Shown: positions 34,953 through 47,968 of the stretch, one piece after another
Numbering within the stretch: the stretch's first letter is position 1
Layout: every line of letters begins with the position of its first letter
NCBI GenBank assembly: GCA_034766995.1
Contig: CM068317.1
Span: 38,932,249 to 38,996,248, forward strand
Direction of reading: 5' to 3'
DNA length: 64,000 bases
Source of the DNA: Acanthacorydalis orientalis
Taxonomy: Eukaryota; Arthropoda; Insecta; Megaloptera; Corydalidae
Translations under genes and position numbers: made by a program
Notes under the pieces: model-generated
The model's input: only the letters and a program-made list of their open reading frames with translations
Told to the model about the DNA's origin: nothing
The model's database searches: none

Positions 34953-36917
34953 CTGGGGATCATTATAAGTAATTAAAATTTTTTTTTAATAATTTATCCT
35001 TGCTCCATAGATTGATATTAATTAAATTAAATCAAGATTTCATTAAAAATGTAAAATAAAATATCTTGCTCTATAAAGGGTTAAATGTAAACACTACTAT
35101 AAAAGAAAATTGAATACATAATTATTTAATAAGACTCTCAGTATGTAACAAATTAAGTTACTTTTTATAAACTTGATATATAATATTTAAAATATATTTT
35201 TTAGTTGAAAAGTGTCATTTTTCGAAAAAACAGATTACAATTTAGTTACAATAAAATAAACTTTATTCTAATATATTTAAGATAATAATTTTGAAAATAT
35301 ACTCCCGAGTTTCTAAAAAAAAAACATATTTTATTACTTGTTTTAAATGTGAAAAACATTAGCAGTCAGATTTAAAATCAAAATTTAAAAAACAATATAT
35401 TCTTTAAAAAACAAACATTATTCATTTTTTTCGTATAAAACATTAATTAGTGTTTTTAAATAATTATTTTAAAAAAAAAAACAATTCCACTGATTTAATT
35501 TTTTAATCATTTTTTACAATGCATACAATAAGAATGTTTTACTTTTAATATTGTTATATTTATACAACAAAGTAGTTTAGAATATAGTTCAGTAGTTAAG
35601 TAAAACAAGCTAATTGTGTGAACTTTAACTTTTTTTCAAAGCAAAACAGTTGAATGTTCAATCTTTACTGTTTGTAATCTAAATATAATGTCCTATAGAT
35701 TAAAACAAATAATTTATAAATAAATACATAAATTAATAGATTCGTTCATTTATTATAAACGTCATAATATTTTTGCTATAAAGTTGCAATCTTAAATATT
35801 TTATTTTATGTTTTAACGGATTTTTTTTTCATTAATTTATAAAATTAATGATTACCATTTGATAGAAATAAATATATGTTTAATGATTAGTTGACGAGAA
35901 TCAAATATAAACTTTTATAAATAGTTCCAGTAATTATAAAATAATTTTGAAATTTTTAATGATGAAATAACTTAAATGTTTATTTTTGTAAAATACCTGC
36001 ATTTAAATATATGATTCATTGTTATTTACTACCCAGTGATTACAAAGGTACATGATGTTATTTTTTAAAATCTCTTTCAGGTAAGCCTATTCAAAAAAGG
36101 TATCATAATCTTTTTTTTATGTTTTCAGTATTTTACCATTAGATCATTATGAATGACATCTTATTACTATTATCATCTAAGAACCTATTCATTAGCAAAA
36201 TATGAATAGTGTGTTTTCAGAACAGGGGCGATAATAGTCAAAGGCCAAGGTGATAACGTAAACACCTTGAAGAGTCATGCGAATAGTTACGTTTGTGTAT
36301 ACTTTAAATAAATTTTAAACATTAAAAAATGTGTCTATATCTAGAACTAATAATTATGGTAATCTGAGATTTTTTTTATTGGTAAAGTTCTGCACTATTA
36401 TGAATTCTTCGCCGTGGGTCTGAGTCTACATGGCGGCAGTATTAATTTATTATTTAACAAAAATAGTCATACAGGAATAATTGATACGTGCGAGCTTGAA
36501 CATTTTTCAACTGATCTTTGGTTTCTAAATTACAATTTCAGCTCACAGTACGTGATTATAATTTTAAATTCAAGTATTTGTTGAAAAAGTATTCCGTGGG
36601 TGAAACTTGACAGAGAACTTCATAAATGTACACAATCTAACGATTATTCCTTTGAATATAGTACGTTTTCTTACAATTACAGTTTATGAATTCGGTTAAA
36701 AAAACCTTGCATGCATATATTTGATTTGTATTTTTTGTAGGATTATATATTTTCAGAACATCATCCTGTATATAAGCCATAAAACATTAGTGATGGGACA
36801 AGTGATGTCTTCATGAGAAATGATCTCTGAAAGCATTAGACTATGATGAACGTTACACTGTTCTAACCGCACCTAAACCACAAAAAATACTTTTTTCAAT
36901 TGTCTCCAGATTAATAT

Positions 36918-36919
<2 letters not shown>

Positions 36920-36960
<41 letters not shown>

Positions 36961-36966
36961 GGTATA

Positions 36967-37014
<48 letters not shown>
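36920..37014. repeat. Paired (TA)n arrays
   Basis: 36 bp and 41 bp of TA separated by TGTATGGG and TTT. Confidence 0.95.
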
Positions 37015-37017
<3 letters not shown>

Positions 37018-37134
37018 CTTTTCGCCGTTAGAGGCAGTTATTTCCTGAATATTAAATTTACGAGTTAACCGCTACATAAATCCGGAACAATAATATATAT
37101 TTACATAAACTCAGGCACACAAACACATATTCGT

Positions 37135-37136
<2 letters not shown>

Positions 37137-37189
<53 letters not shown>
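37137..37189. repeat. (TA)n microsatellite
   Basis: 53 bp of TA. Confidence 0.95.
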
Positions 37190-37191
<2 letters not shown>

Positions 37192-38079
37192 TTAAAAGTA
37201 CTATTTTTGTTTACGAAAAAATAACTGTACGTTTACATACTTATAAAATACTAAAGAAGTATGCTTCTATAATAAAATACGCCTTTGCTTATGATACGAA
37301 AATGATTTATTTTCTTTAATGCACGAGATATGAATGAAAAATCGTAAAATAAAAATACAAAATATAATACAGAGATTTAACGTCGTAAAGAGAAACAAAA
37401 CGAAGAATATATATTAGTATTTTGTAAGGGATTTGAAACTAGAATGAATGGTTAGAATTTAGAATAAGTTTCATGATCATAGAAAAATGAGTACACGTAT
37501 GAAAGGAGAGATAATAAAACTGTGGGAGTATTTTTTTAAAGACAGGAATGGAGATCAAAAATAAGAGTTGGTGTACAAAATTTAACAAATTGAAATACCA
37601 CACCTACATTGCATATAGTGACCAATGAATTAGGGTACGTCGGTTTCAATAATAAATAAATAAATATAAAAAAAAACAAACAAAAATAAAATCTAACCAA
37701 AAAAACTATATTAATGTTGTTTTTTACGTTCTAACAGTTTCTGTATTACAAAATTTAACATTACTTATTATAGCCTATTATTTTGTACTAAAATGATGTT
37801 AAAGCATGAGATACTAATGTTTCAAATTAACTTAAATACAAATTACTTCAAATCGAAAGGAAACTAGTAAAGAAAAATTCCGTTGAATAACCTTTATGAC
37901 ATCGCTTGCACAAATTTCCAGATTTGTCTGACAGATGTGTTCTGTGATGCAGATGTTCATAATCTCTAACAATTTATGGAATTTCCAATTGTGCAATTTA
38001 ACACTAGATTCATGGAACCCGTCAATTTGACGAATTTCAGATTTAATGCTTAAAAATAAAGAATATATAAATATTATTT

Positions 38080-38084
<5 letters not shown>

Positions 38085-38132
<48 letters not shown>
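38085..38132. repeat. (TA)n microsatellite inside piggyBac
   Basis: 48 bp of TA within the left arm of the element. Confidence 0.95.
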
Positions 38133-38133
<1 letters not shown>

Positions 38134-38658
38134 TTTTATTGATATAATGATATGAATATATATCTCAATTCAATTAATCCGACGTTTTGCTACTTTCGCA
38201 TAACTGTATATTGTATACCTATTTATCCGGACACCCGTGAAATTAACAGGTTAACAAATTCTGAGTTAACCGTCCTAAAAGTCACTATTTATCAAATTAT
38301 AAGTAAAGGCACGAAGTGATCAGATACTATAGAAAACAAAGAAAACGAAAATGTGAAAGAAAATACCGTATTTCGTTCCTTGAAGAATGAAATAATGTAT
38401 ATACCATAATATTTTCTGTTGAATGGGAAGAACTGAGTTCACAGACACTTTTCTTCGTTCTTCTAATTATTTAGTAATGGAATTCTATTTTTACATACAA
38501 TTGTAATTCACTTGCAAAGTAGCTGTTCGCAAAAAAAATTATTACAGTTGGGACTATACGTACAAATAAATAATAAATACTAAAACTGCAAAAGCTAAAA
38601 AAGTTAATATGGTCAAGTTTTCCACACGACTTTATAAATCAAAAATTATGTTCTAACA

Positions 38659-39194
38659 ATGGATAAAAGCAAGTCAAAGAAGATACTATTACTCAGTTCA
38701 ATAAATACATTTGTAAAAATTGGAAACGATAATATAAATGTGTCCTGGAGACAAGTACATTCTACAACAAGACAAAGTTTAGAGTGAATATGGAAGATCA
38801 AATGGTACGAAAATATAATGTCAAAGCAGGGTCCCATAGATGGATTCTTCAAGTATTTTATAACATCTTAGATTTAGCAGCTGGACCAAATATATTTAAA
38901 AAGATTTTATTTTTCAATTGTCTGAGAAATTAGTGAGAGACTACATACATGAATTAAAGAGACTACAGAGATAGAGTGTATGACTACTTCCAATTCGTTA
39001 TCGATTACAGAAAATTCCAGTAATAATCAAAGTTCTGCCAGATCGGATTTTGTAAAAAAAATAGATACAATATTTACCGCGAGTGCAAAAAGTTTGTGTG
39101 TGGAAAATGTACCCCCAAAACCAAATTTATATGTGAAAATGTACTGTTAATCTCTGTTAATAAAAATGTAGCGACAGAAAACAAAATTAATTAA
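38659..39194 (+). pseudogene. piggyBac transposase, C-terminal part, decayed
   Basis: In order, across several frame changes, one reads DKSKSKKILLLSS; then RVNMEDQMVRKYNVKAG and SHRWILQVFYNILDLAA; then DFIFQLSEKLVRDYIHELK; then the Cys-rich tail CQIGFCKKNRYNIYRECKK and FVCGKC, ending at TAA 39192-39194. The (V)(D)xxDQM..KY..K..S.RW...FYNILDLA block and the CxxC-type zinc finger are specific to piggyBac transposases. The first Asp of the VDxxDQ motif, taken as the third catalytic Asp in this family, reads Asn here. Stops (TAG, TGA) follow KRLQR. The gene is inactive and its 5' half is missing. Confidence 0.82.
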
Positions 39195-39971
39195 TGTTAT
39201 CAAAACAACTGTACCGCCATGTATCCGTCAAAATGACGGATTTCAGTAAAAATAGGTAAGTATATAATAAATGCCCGTAAATCTAGTGTTAAAGAATATA
39301 TTGAGTAGAAAACTAATAAATATTATTCATTTATTTATTTACTTATATTGCAGCATTTGCGTCGGTTACTTAATAAGTAAAATACTTTTAAATAAAAAAT
39401 AATAAACTCCCAATAAATGAACCGGATCCAAATTATATGACTAACAAGAAAATATCATCACAACATATTAAACTCATACATTTGCAAATTTATGAGATTG
39501 AGTTTATGAATAATGGGGGTTAATGGATATTTCATAAATCACCAGTTCGCGAATAGATGTTTACTCATATATGTGTGTGTATATATATATATATACATGT
39601 ATGTAAAGTTACTTGGAACATCATTTATAACATTTAAAACAACATTGTATGTGAATACAAGTTCAACAAATAATTTATTCAGTACATGCATGGCTTTATA
39701 AAGATATTAGTTGACATTTACTCTCACTTGCATATATAAACCTGATGTGGTCAATAAATAAGTTTATGAATCATAATCATTCGAAAAATGTAATATCTGA
39801 ATACAGTTCTAGTTGTAATATCCAAAAATAGATTCGAAACAAGTGCAAAAAAAAGTCTCTGTCGATAGATAAAAACTCGAAAATATTCTAAAAATGTTAC
39901 TGATTCGCTACTAATGCATGAACTTCGAAATTAGTTCACATGTCATTAAAAATAACAAATTTATTCGAATG

Positions 39972-40157
39972 TTAGAACATTACGGACAGAGACGCCGTTA
40001 ATAACTGACGAGTGTTTCGTATAGAGTCTACTTTTTCGTTGACACTGATGATTTTCATAATTTGTTCGTGTACGTTAGGAGCGGTCCGAACGACAAAGAC
40101 GGTCAACGGATTCGCAACATGCAAAACGTGATCGTGATCTTCTTTAGCGTTAGTCAT
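39972..40157 (-). CDS. Possible 61-codon reading frame, unrecognised
   Basis: A true ATG at 40157 opens a frame of 61 codons ending in TAA at 39974-39972. The block is CpG- and GC-enriched relative to its flanks, and codon third positions look less AT-biased than random sequence here. The peptide (starting MTNAKEDHDHVLHVANP) has no signal peptide, membrane segment or known motif. There is no obvious in-frame splice donor. It could be a short exon, a small ORF in a noncoding RNA, or chance in a CpG-rich regulatory patch. Confidence 0.2.
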   Translation of the reverse strand: MTNAKEDHDHVLHVANPLTVFVVRTAPNVHEQIMKIISVNEKVDSIRNTRQLLTASLSVMF

Positions 40158-40339
40158 CGATGATCAAACAATTACGGTGTGTTTTTCATACCCTACTATC
40201 ATTCTAACGGTGCTTAATCAGAAGTCAGTAGCTCTTACTAAGAAGACGTTAAGAGGAAGAAGGGAATTGAGTCGATTCGGAATTATATCCATCTATTGCG
40301 GGAGTAGACAGACATGACTACATTGTGACCTTGTTGACC

Positions 40340-40400
40340 ATATATATATATATATATATATATACATATGTGTGTGTGTGTGAATGTATGTATGTATGTG
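40340..40400. repeat. (TA)n-(TG)n compound array
   Basis: 25 bp of TA, then GTGTGTG and TGTA units. Confidence 0.9.
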
Positions 40401-41551
40401 CGTGGAAATGAATGTGATACATTTACTTATTATATAACAAAATAATCTTTAAAAATAACAAGTTAAAATAAATATTTTGCTTTATTAAAATTTGGTATAA
40501 AAATATCAATAAGAATGGATTATATTTGAAAAAATACGTTTATTTTATTAATGAATGATTAATTTAATCATTACAGATTACATCGAAGAAAAATTAATAT
40601 CAATCAAACCAATAATAGTAGCAATAATAATATTACTTAATATCAATAAACTTGTTAATGGTTATACAATAGAATGTCCCGTAAGTAACTCGAATAAAAC
40701 TAGATAACTAGAACTGTATAACAGACCGGAAGAGTTGCCCATATCAAGATATTTGTAGGAGTCGCCATACACTTCAATAAAACCAGTCATGTTCAACAAC
40801 TTCTTTGTAAAAGAAACAACAATTTAAGCTATAATTAAGTTTCAAGCAGAGTTTAAGAGAGCAACGAAGTAATTAAAACACGAAAAGAAAAACAACGTAA
40901 GTGAATAGTAATGATACGTTAAAAGCAATCCCATAATTTTATATGAAAATGTAGTACTTGTAACAGATACCGATAAAAATTATTATGCGTTTATTACCGC
41001 TGTTCGCATAAGAAAGCGAAATTTGAACATGAAAACAATCCGAATTTTTTTACAGACAATACAACGAAACACGGATAGATGTGTGTGATGGGAAAATTTT
41101 TCAACAAAGACAAAAACGGATAGTGAATTGAATACATATTAATATAATGATCCATTATGTTTAATTATATTCATTTTTTATGTATTGTAAATGTTTTGAA
41201 AAATACTATAAATGACCAAGTGATCCACTTTATTACTCTTTTTTTAAAATATAAACAAACATGTTATTATATACATAATTAATTCAAAAAGATGTTATGA
41301 AATTTTCAATAAGCTTATTAATTAAATTTTGTTTTTATATTCGAATTTTATGTTCCAAAACACATTTTTTTATCAAAATATTCAATAACTTCTTATTGAC
41401 TTTAATATCTTTTTATTCATTTTAGTGGTAATTCCTTCTTTCCAGGAATACTAAAATTAACTTAAAAATCTATATAGGATTTGGTGCAGAAAACATATGG
41501 TTTTTGCCTGCATATCGCATGTGTCCAAAAGAGGTTGAATAAATAAATTAA

Positions 41552-41979
41552 GGGTTTAGATACTTCCAGCCGGAGGGAAAATTAATATTTTTAGAAATTT
41601 TTTTCAGGTGTATTGTAAAAAATAAATCAAAATATGCATTACACATTATTTATTGGTACAATAAATAATTTACGATTTTTTTTATATTAAATTATTTATG
41701 TTAATTGAGGTTCTTTCCACCACCACTAAACATATGCCGTCTTACTATTCGCATGATATTTTCTTTTGTTGTGAGTGGCTCTGTAAAATTAATGAAGATT
41801 CTTGTAATGTTATCATAATCATCGAGCCAAATTTTGTAATTTCAAGAAAATAAATAAGTTACAACATTAGGACCAATAAATAATGTATAATGCATATTTT
41901 GTTTTATTTTTTATAATACGCACCGCAAAAAAATTTCTAAAAACATTAATTTTCATCCTGGTTGGATGTATGTAACCCC
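41552..41979. mobile_element. TTAA-flanked foldback MITE, 428 bp
   Basis: The left arm (41552-41657) and right arm (41872-41979) are inverted repeats of about 106 bp that align almost end to end. Matching landmarks include GAAAATTAAT.TTTTTAGAAA, TAAAAAATAAA.CAAAATATG and ACATTATTTATTGGT. TTAA lies at 41548-41551 and 41980-41983, as for piggyBac-superfamily MITEs. Terminal bases are GGG.TTTAGATACTTCC versus GGGGTTACATACATCC. The spacer is about 214 bp. No coding sequence. A transcript would fold into a long hairpin. Confidence 0.85.
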
Positions 41980-42759
41980 TTAAAAAATAATTCACTATTA
42001 AACAACTAACATACTTTAATACCAGCTTGAATGGAATATATTAAGAACTGATTTAAATATTTTTTAATTCTATGTTTGGCTTCTTAATAAAGTATGAAAA
42101 AAATGTCGTCAAATTTTTATTTATCAAAAAAAAAATGTAAATCAAAATGTTTCAAGTCATCTTTTGTTTATTAAAAAAAATATATAAACGAAACAAATTA
42201 ATCTTTTTTTTTTAACTGAGTAGCATTTTCATTTCTAAAATATTTCTTTTACTAGTAATATCATTTCTCGTTTCTCAAGTATTTTTTCCTAAATTAATAT
42301 GTTCTAAATCAGTTACAATATCATAGAGCTATTTCAGTTTGAAATATTTTTTCGTATGGTAACTTCACAAGTTTCTGTAATATGGAAGCTTTTTCTGAAT
42401 CACTTACTTATATTTATGGAGTTATTGATTTAATCAGAATTGCACTTTATGATTCACCGTGAATGAAATTAAAATTCAGCCTCGTTTTTAATCGTACATA
42501 AAGTATTTAATTTGAAATGGAATTTAAATATATTTAAAAATTAATAGTGTCTAAAGCGAATGTCAAGAGCACTTATGAAATAAATATAGTATCTGTTAAT
42601 GATCTCTAGTAATATGGGTTTTAACCTCAAAAGATCAATCCACGTTTTTTTTCCTTTTTTTTAAAAAATAACTGCTATTTAAAATTCTCTATCTCACTAT
42701 AGTACAACGTTATGTATACCCAATATCATCTCTTTAATAGATCCATAGAATTCGATCGA

Positions 42760-42945
42760 TGCAAATCAAGCTACCGGGCATACTCAGACCAAGCTCTTGG
42801 GCTACTGTTCGCGTATCCGAATCTAGACGGACGTTGTGCAAAAAAAAGCAAACAAACTGACGCAAAAAAGGAATGCCGAATAGAGTAGCCTATCGGTTCG
42901 CCTCCGGCCAATCGACAAATTGGCGCCTTTGTGATAGCAGTCGAA
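42760..42945. promoter_or_regulatory. CpG-rich patch with inverted CCAAT boxes
   Basis: A GC-rich island with GCCAAT-CGACAA-ATTGGC (about 42907-42924), a perfect 6-bp stem carrying CCAAT boxes in both orientations. Short open frames on both strands match nothing known. A promoter or enhancer is possible but unproven. Confidence 0.25.
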
Positions 42946-43270
42946 ACCTTATTTATATGTATATCGCCATTTTTCAATTCGTAACGTCAACCGATTTCCA
43001 TTGTTATAGTTTTCAAAGATTCGATACGTTGATAAATAATTCAATGTACAACTATTTGCTGCAAGATTAAGATTTCATGGTTCAGTGTTGTGTAACACAT
43101 ATTTGTTTAGTTTATTTACCGCTGTAACAATTAATTCGTCTTTTTTCACTCTTTCAACTCTTATTTAATGTTCTATACTACATTTAACGGCTGAATATTC
43201 AACTCGGACATGTCTTGTTCATGTTGATTTTTATGATGGTACAGATCGTTGAGTTTTATATCATACTCTT

Positions 43271-43275
<5 letters not shown>

Positions 43276-43326
<51 letters not shown>
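43276..43326. repeat. (TA)n microsatellite
   Basis: 51 bp of TA. Confidence 0.95.
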
Positions 43327-43330
<4 letters not shown>

Positions 43331-44379
43331 TGATAATTATAAGATAGGTTGTTGACTTGAGTTTAGTCAATACATTTGTGTAATGTGTACGTTCTCAAGA
43401 GACGATGACATTGATGTAATAAAATATTTGTTCACTCGTGAGTACTATTTTTGTTTTTATAGTCATGATGTCTTGAGTCTGTCTGGATTTTTTCTACCTG
43501 CCTTAAATAATTGCTAAGAGTCTGTCAACCATTCATTGTTTTTAGTATAAAAATTAATATACAGCATACAGAAATGATTTAGTACTTACATAGTGTACTG
43601 CAAATTGTACTTTTGATTTTTTTAAAATATAGAAATTAACAAATCAGAATTTTAATGTTTTGGTAAATGATGTTTATGTTATTTCAGTTTTCATAAATCG
43701 TGAATTAAGTTTATTTATTTAAACATTAAATAGAACACGATTATTTATTGATTTTAGTCGATTCTCTGGAAGGAATTTTATGGAAGAATTTTTGTACCTC
43801 TCTTAAAAATAATTGAGAATTTAAAACGTTGATCATGTTTTTGAATCTCGAAAGAAACTTAGAAATATATGCTTGGAAATCTTTATGAAAAGTAAAAAAG
43901 AATCTAAAATTAGAATAAAAATTACATATGAACTACTTTTGGTCTTCTGAATTATTTTTAAAACCATTACAGTTTGGTTTTCGTTGACGATACCCGAGAA
44001 TTTATTTAAAACACAAATAAAACATTTTTTTCTTTTCAAGAGGACCTTGAAGGTAAATTAAAGTAATTATATATTTTCCACATAAATAATCTGATAGCAA
44101 AATAAAAATGACATTGATAAATTATACGCTAATGATAAGTTATGAAGTTAATATTGTTTGCATTTTTTTTTCTATTATTTTGTTTTCTCAATAATTCCAC
44201 ATATCATCCTGTGCATGTTAGCATGCAACTCACATCATGTCATCACTAGTTATTTATTCAAGAACACTGCAAATACAATATAAATTTAATTAATTAAAAA
44301 TATTTCCGTTTTAATTTATTTACAGACAATTTTCATATGGTATAAAATATTATTAATAAAAGTATTTTTCCATGATGAA

Positions 44380-44380
<1 letters not shown>

Positions 44381-44452
<72 letters not shown>
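44381..44452. repeat. (CT)n-(TA)n compound microsatellite
   Basis: 20 bp of CT joined directly to 52 bp of TA; the only sizeable CT array in the window. Confidence 0.95.
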
Positions 44453-44455
<3 letters not shown>

Positions 44456-44600
44456 TACATGCATGTATGTATAAAATTAAATAAATGAACAGTTTTAACG
44501 AATTTTACAGATCATCAGTCGTTGGCCCTGAGTATAAACTTTTACTTAGACAATGAAACCGTTTTCGTTGTTAAAAACAGGAGTACCTTCCGAAGAACTG

Positions 44601-44608
44601 TGACGTCA
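44601..44608. promoter_or_regulatory. CRE-type palindrome
   Basis: A perfect TGACGTCA, the CREB/ATF binding consensus. It sits in a mildly GC-richer stretch (44500-44860). No adjacent promoter is evident. Confidence 0.3.
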
Positions 44609-46042
44609 TGTAGCTGAAGTGTTGAAGCATGACATGAGCATAGTAAATTAACAAAAAAACCGGTGTAGAGCAGTAAAACGTTGCAATTACCGGGTTGGTG
44701 TCAGTATAGTTGTACTCGTTGTGTCATACGTTAAAAACAAAACGTGAAAATAACATAACTGTCTTAGAACAATGCACCAATGAAATAGTATACTGTCGTT
44801 TAACCACAAAATGTCGCATAGAAAGCATTGTACACCGAATGAACAATGACCGAATGGCTACTGTATTGTCTTTATGACTGCTGTGTTTGAACTCATCTGA
44901 GAAATTTTTTGTCTATGAATTTTTTAATAATTACACTATTTGTTTTCTATCTAAACGTGCATTTCATAAATCACTTTTTAACTGTTTAGTGTATATATTA
45001 AATATGTGTTAAATGTCAATCTGAATAATTATTACATACACCGAAATAAGAGGAAATTAATTTTAGATGTTACATGATAATTCAATAAATAGAAAAATAT
45101 TAACGAAATTTTTTATACGTTTTCTTCCAATGATGAACTTTTGGAAAAAATATTATTCAACTCAATTCACAAGTTCACAATTTTTACTGGTTTCGAAATG
45201 AAAAAATAACGATTTTTCTAATTTTTGGACTGTAATTTTTTTAATGAAAGAAAGTTATAAATTTAGTCTCATTAGAAAGAGATAAGTAACCTTTAAATAT
45301 AACATCCAAGAGATGGTGTGCTCTGTGACCATAGTTTCTTTGGAAAACATCAATGGATTCCTAGAGCCACACCCGGTTTCAGACTTAAAAATTGACGGTC
45401 TTTTCATACTGTAAGAAAATTGGCAATATTTGTCATATATTTGGTTTTAAATTTATGTATACAGAAGGTATTCTATGGAGTAACTTTATAACACACTGTC
45501 ATACTACATTTTAATTAATTAATTTCTGCAAACAAACTATAATAAAGTAAAACAAAAAATCTACGGTATATCACCTGAAATCGTTTCGCTATTTTTAATA
45601 AACACTAGTCTAGAATAATTCCAGTATTGTATAAAGAAAAAAAGTATATTTCGAAAAAATACAGTAATAAGCAATCTAACAAATCAGTCCAATAAAAACT
45701 TTTTATTATTTAAACTTTCATACCGACTTACTATGGTCAACATGTAAAAAACAATACTAACATTATCTTGGTTTTATGATAAATAATTCTTATGTAAAAA
45801 ATATTGATCATTTGGAAAATAAATTATGATCGAATAAAAATTATTTATTCCGTCAATAAAACATATTAATACCAAGTAAACCACTACAAGGATTTATAAC
45901 AGAGACTCGATACAAATCCGTGTAAGTAAAATATTTATAATGTATGATCTCATATGAAATCATTGATCTTTAAAAAATGTACAAACATTCATTGCTATAC
46001 AATCAGCTGTATTTTTAAACATCTTTGTATTACGTAATTATA

Positions 46043-46045
<3 letters not shown>

Positions 46046-46107
<62 letters not shown>

Positions 46108-46110
46108 CAC

Positions 46111-46169
<59 letters not shown>
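46046..46169. repeat. Paired (TA)n arrays
   Basis: 57 bp and 56 bp of TA separated by ATACACATA. Confidence 0.95.
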
Positions 46170-46172
<3 letters not shown>

Positions 46173-46682
46173 GTCTACTGTACGTAATCTATTAGGTGTG
46201 TAAATGCGAAGATGATCAGTTTAGGTGTTTTCTATTTGGTCTGTCTCACAATATCTGATGATTTTGCATAATAAATATTCATGACGTGCTTTTCAGACAT
46301 GCCAGTACACCGGCAGATTCAGCTATCTTTCTATCTTATTATACACACACACAAACGAATATTATAAAGTCCGTGGTATTTCCGAGAAAACCTTTTACCT
46401 TTACGTATATTAAAATATACATTCAGATTATTATATGTACATATATACAGACAAACATACATGTACATACACAATATGTACATGCATGCTATCTAAAAAC
46501 AATAATAATGAATGAACAACTTTTTAGTATTACGAATACGTATAATTCTTAAGAAATTTATATGAGAATTGTTCATGTTTTCTGTGCGTCATTTGAATAA
46601 AAGTTCTAACTAGAAATTGGAATGACTTTTAAGGAATTAATATGACTCAAAACTAGATAATAGAGAAATAATACACAAAAAA

Positions 46683-46683
<1 letters not shown>

Positions 46684-46739
<56 letters not shown>
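46684..46739. repeat. (GT)n-(TA)n compound array
   Basis: About 15 bp of GT, then 42 bp of TA. Confidence 0.95.
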
Positions 46740-46742
<3 letters not shown>

Positions 46743-47937
46743 ATGCAAGGGCACGAATTCAATTTCGGTACATAATTAAAGTTGATGAACTTTAAAGGTT
46801 ATTGATAGCGAACTGGTAAACACAAACAGAAAAAATGAAAAATAAGATGAGAAATTAAAAAAATCGATAGCATTTTAGATATGAAAATAACTACTTTCTT
46901 CAACTTTAGTAAATAGGAATACATTCGAATTGTTTCCAACAATTCATTTCAAATTTTGTACAATTTTGATAAGTTCTAGATGAAAAATTATAACATTTCA
47001 GAATTAAAATTAATAATTAAGTTCACTTTGTTAATACTGTCAAAAATTAATAATAAATTAGTATGAATTTCATATGGTATAATTTTTTAAAAAATAAACG
47101 GCATTCAATGTTCTTTTTTTTAATGAAAATATATTCATCCGAAGAATTTATTGCGATTTTATATTCTTCTTGATGTACACCAGCAAATGTTAACCATAAG
47201 GCGGTAAATGCGCTTTTTTGTAATAAATACTTCATATTTCTCGTTTCATCAATTTCAAGTGTATTTTATTTACAACATTCACCGCGTTCTTTTAATCCAT
47301 GTATACATTTGGAAAATAATTAATCCATGTATAAAACTGTAGTTCCCTCGTTGTAATAAAAACAATTTATATTTATTTGTGAAACTATATCTAGCACGAA
47401 TTAATATTATTACAGAGGCTAGTACAAACAATAAAAAATTTAAATCTTCTTTCCATTAGCTTTCATTTTCTAAACAAAAAATGTAATCAGATACTTGCTT
47501 TTTTGTTAGATTCGAAATTTTTTTTAAAACTGTCTGCTGTGAAATTACACAAATACACATGTGATAATAAGGCACTAATTAGATAATAGTAGCGTTCATC
47601 TAATCAATATGACAGCCTAAAAATTCCAAGGATTTTTAACTCACTCTTTTTGAGAATCACTAATGTTTTAATGTTTTTGTACATAAGTGTTTTTTTTAAT
47701 ATATGATCAGATATAATTTCTGAACCATTATTGAATTGTTTTACACCTTTTAAAATAAAACATAATATAAATATATTAATTTACTTAGGAATTTTGCTAT
47801 TAGTGTATTGTATTTACTAGTAACTTCTTAAAATGTTTATTTAACTCCCAATTTTATTTTAATTAAATATCCTCTACAAGTATTAGATGGACTAAAGTAA
47901 ATTAACTAAAATTGCACAAATTACTATACATACATAC

Positions 47938-47940
<3 letters not shown>

Positions 47941-47967
<27 letters not shown>
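47941..47967. repeat. (TA)n microsatellite
   Basis: 27 bp of TA. Confidence 0.9.

Positions 47968-47968
<1 letters not shown>

Larger units (their letters stand above)
35090..37997. other. Noncoding stretch
   Basis: Very AT-rich, with long homopolymer runs at 35300-35520 and three TA arrays listed separately. TCAAAGGCCAAGGTGA near 36240 resembles paired nuclear-receptor half-sites, but this is weak. No gene seen. Confidence 0.5.
38002..39288 (+). mobile_element. piggyBac element remnant, 1287 bp
   Basis: It is flanked by TTAA at 37998-38001 and 39289-39292. Ends read CACTAGATTCATGG on the left and CACTAGATTTACGG on the right (minus strand). Behind each end lies a second inverted motif, CCGTCAATTTGACG on the left and CCGTCATTTTGACGG on the right. 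It contains the C-terminal third of a piggyBac transposase in the plus orientation (38659-39194). A TA array (38085-38132) has expanded inside the left part. Shorter than a full 2-2.5 kb element, so the 5' part of the gene is deleted. Confidence 0.87.
39293..41547. other. Noncoding stretch
   Basis: It contains short GT/TA runs at 39573-39600, a TA-GT array at 40340-40400 and a CpG-rich block with a small minus-strand open frame (39972-40157). Otherwise AT-rich without recognisable features. Confidence 0.5.

Noticed and set aside
44514..44880. CAGTCGTTGGCCC ... GGCTACTG as hAT ends
   Set aside because: The two ends do not align beyond CAGT, and the flanking 8-mers differ.
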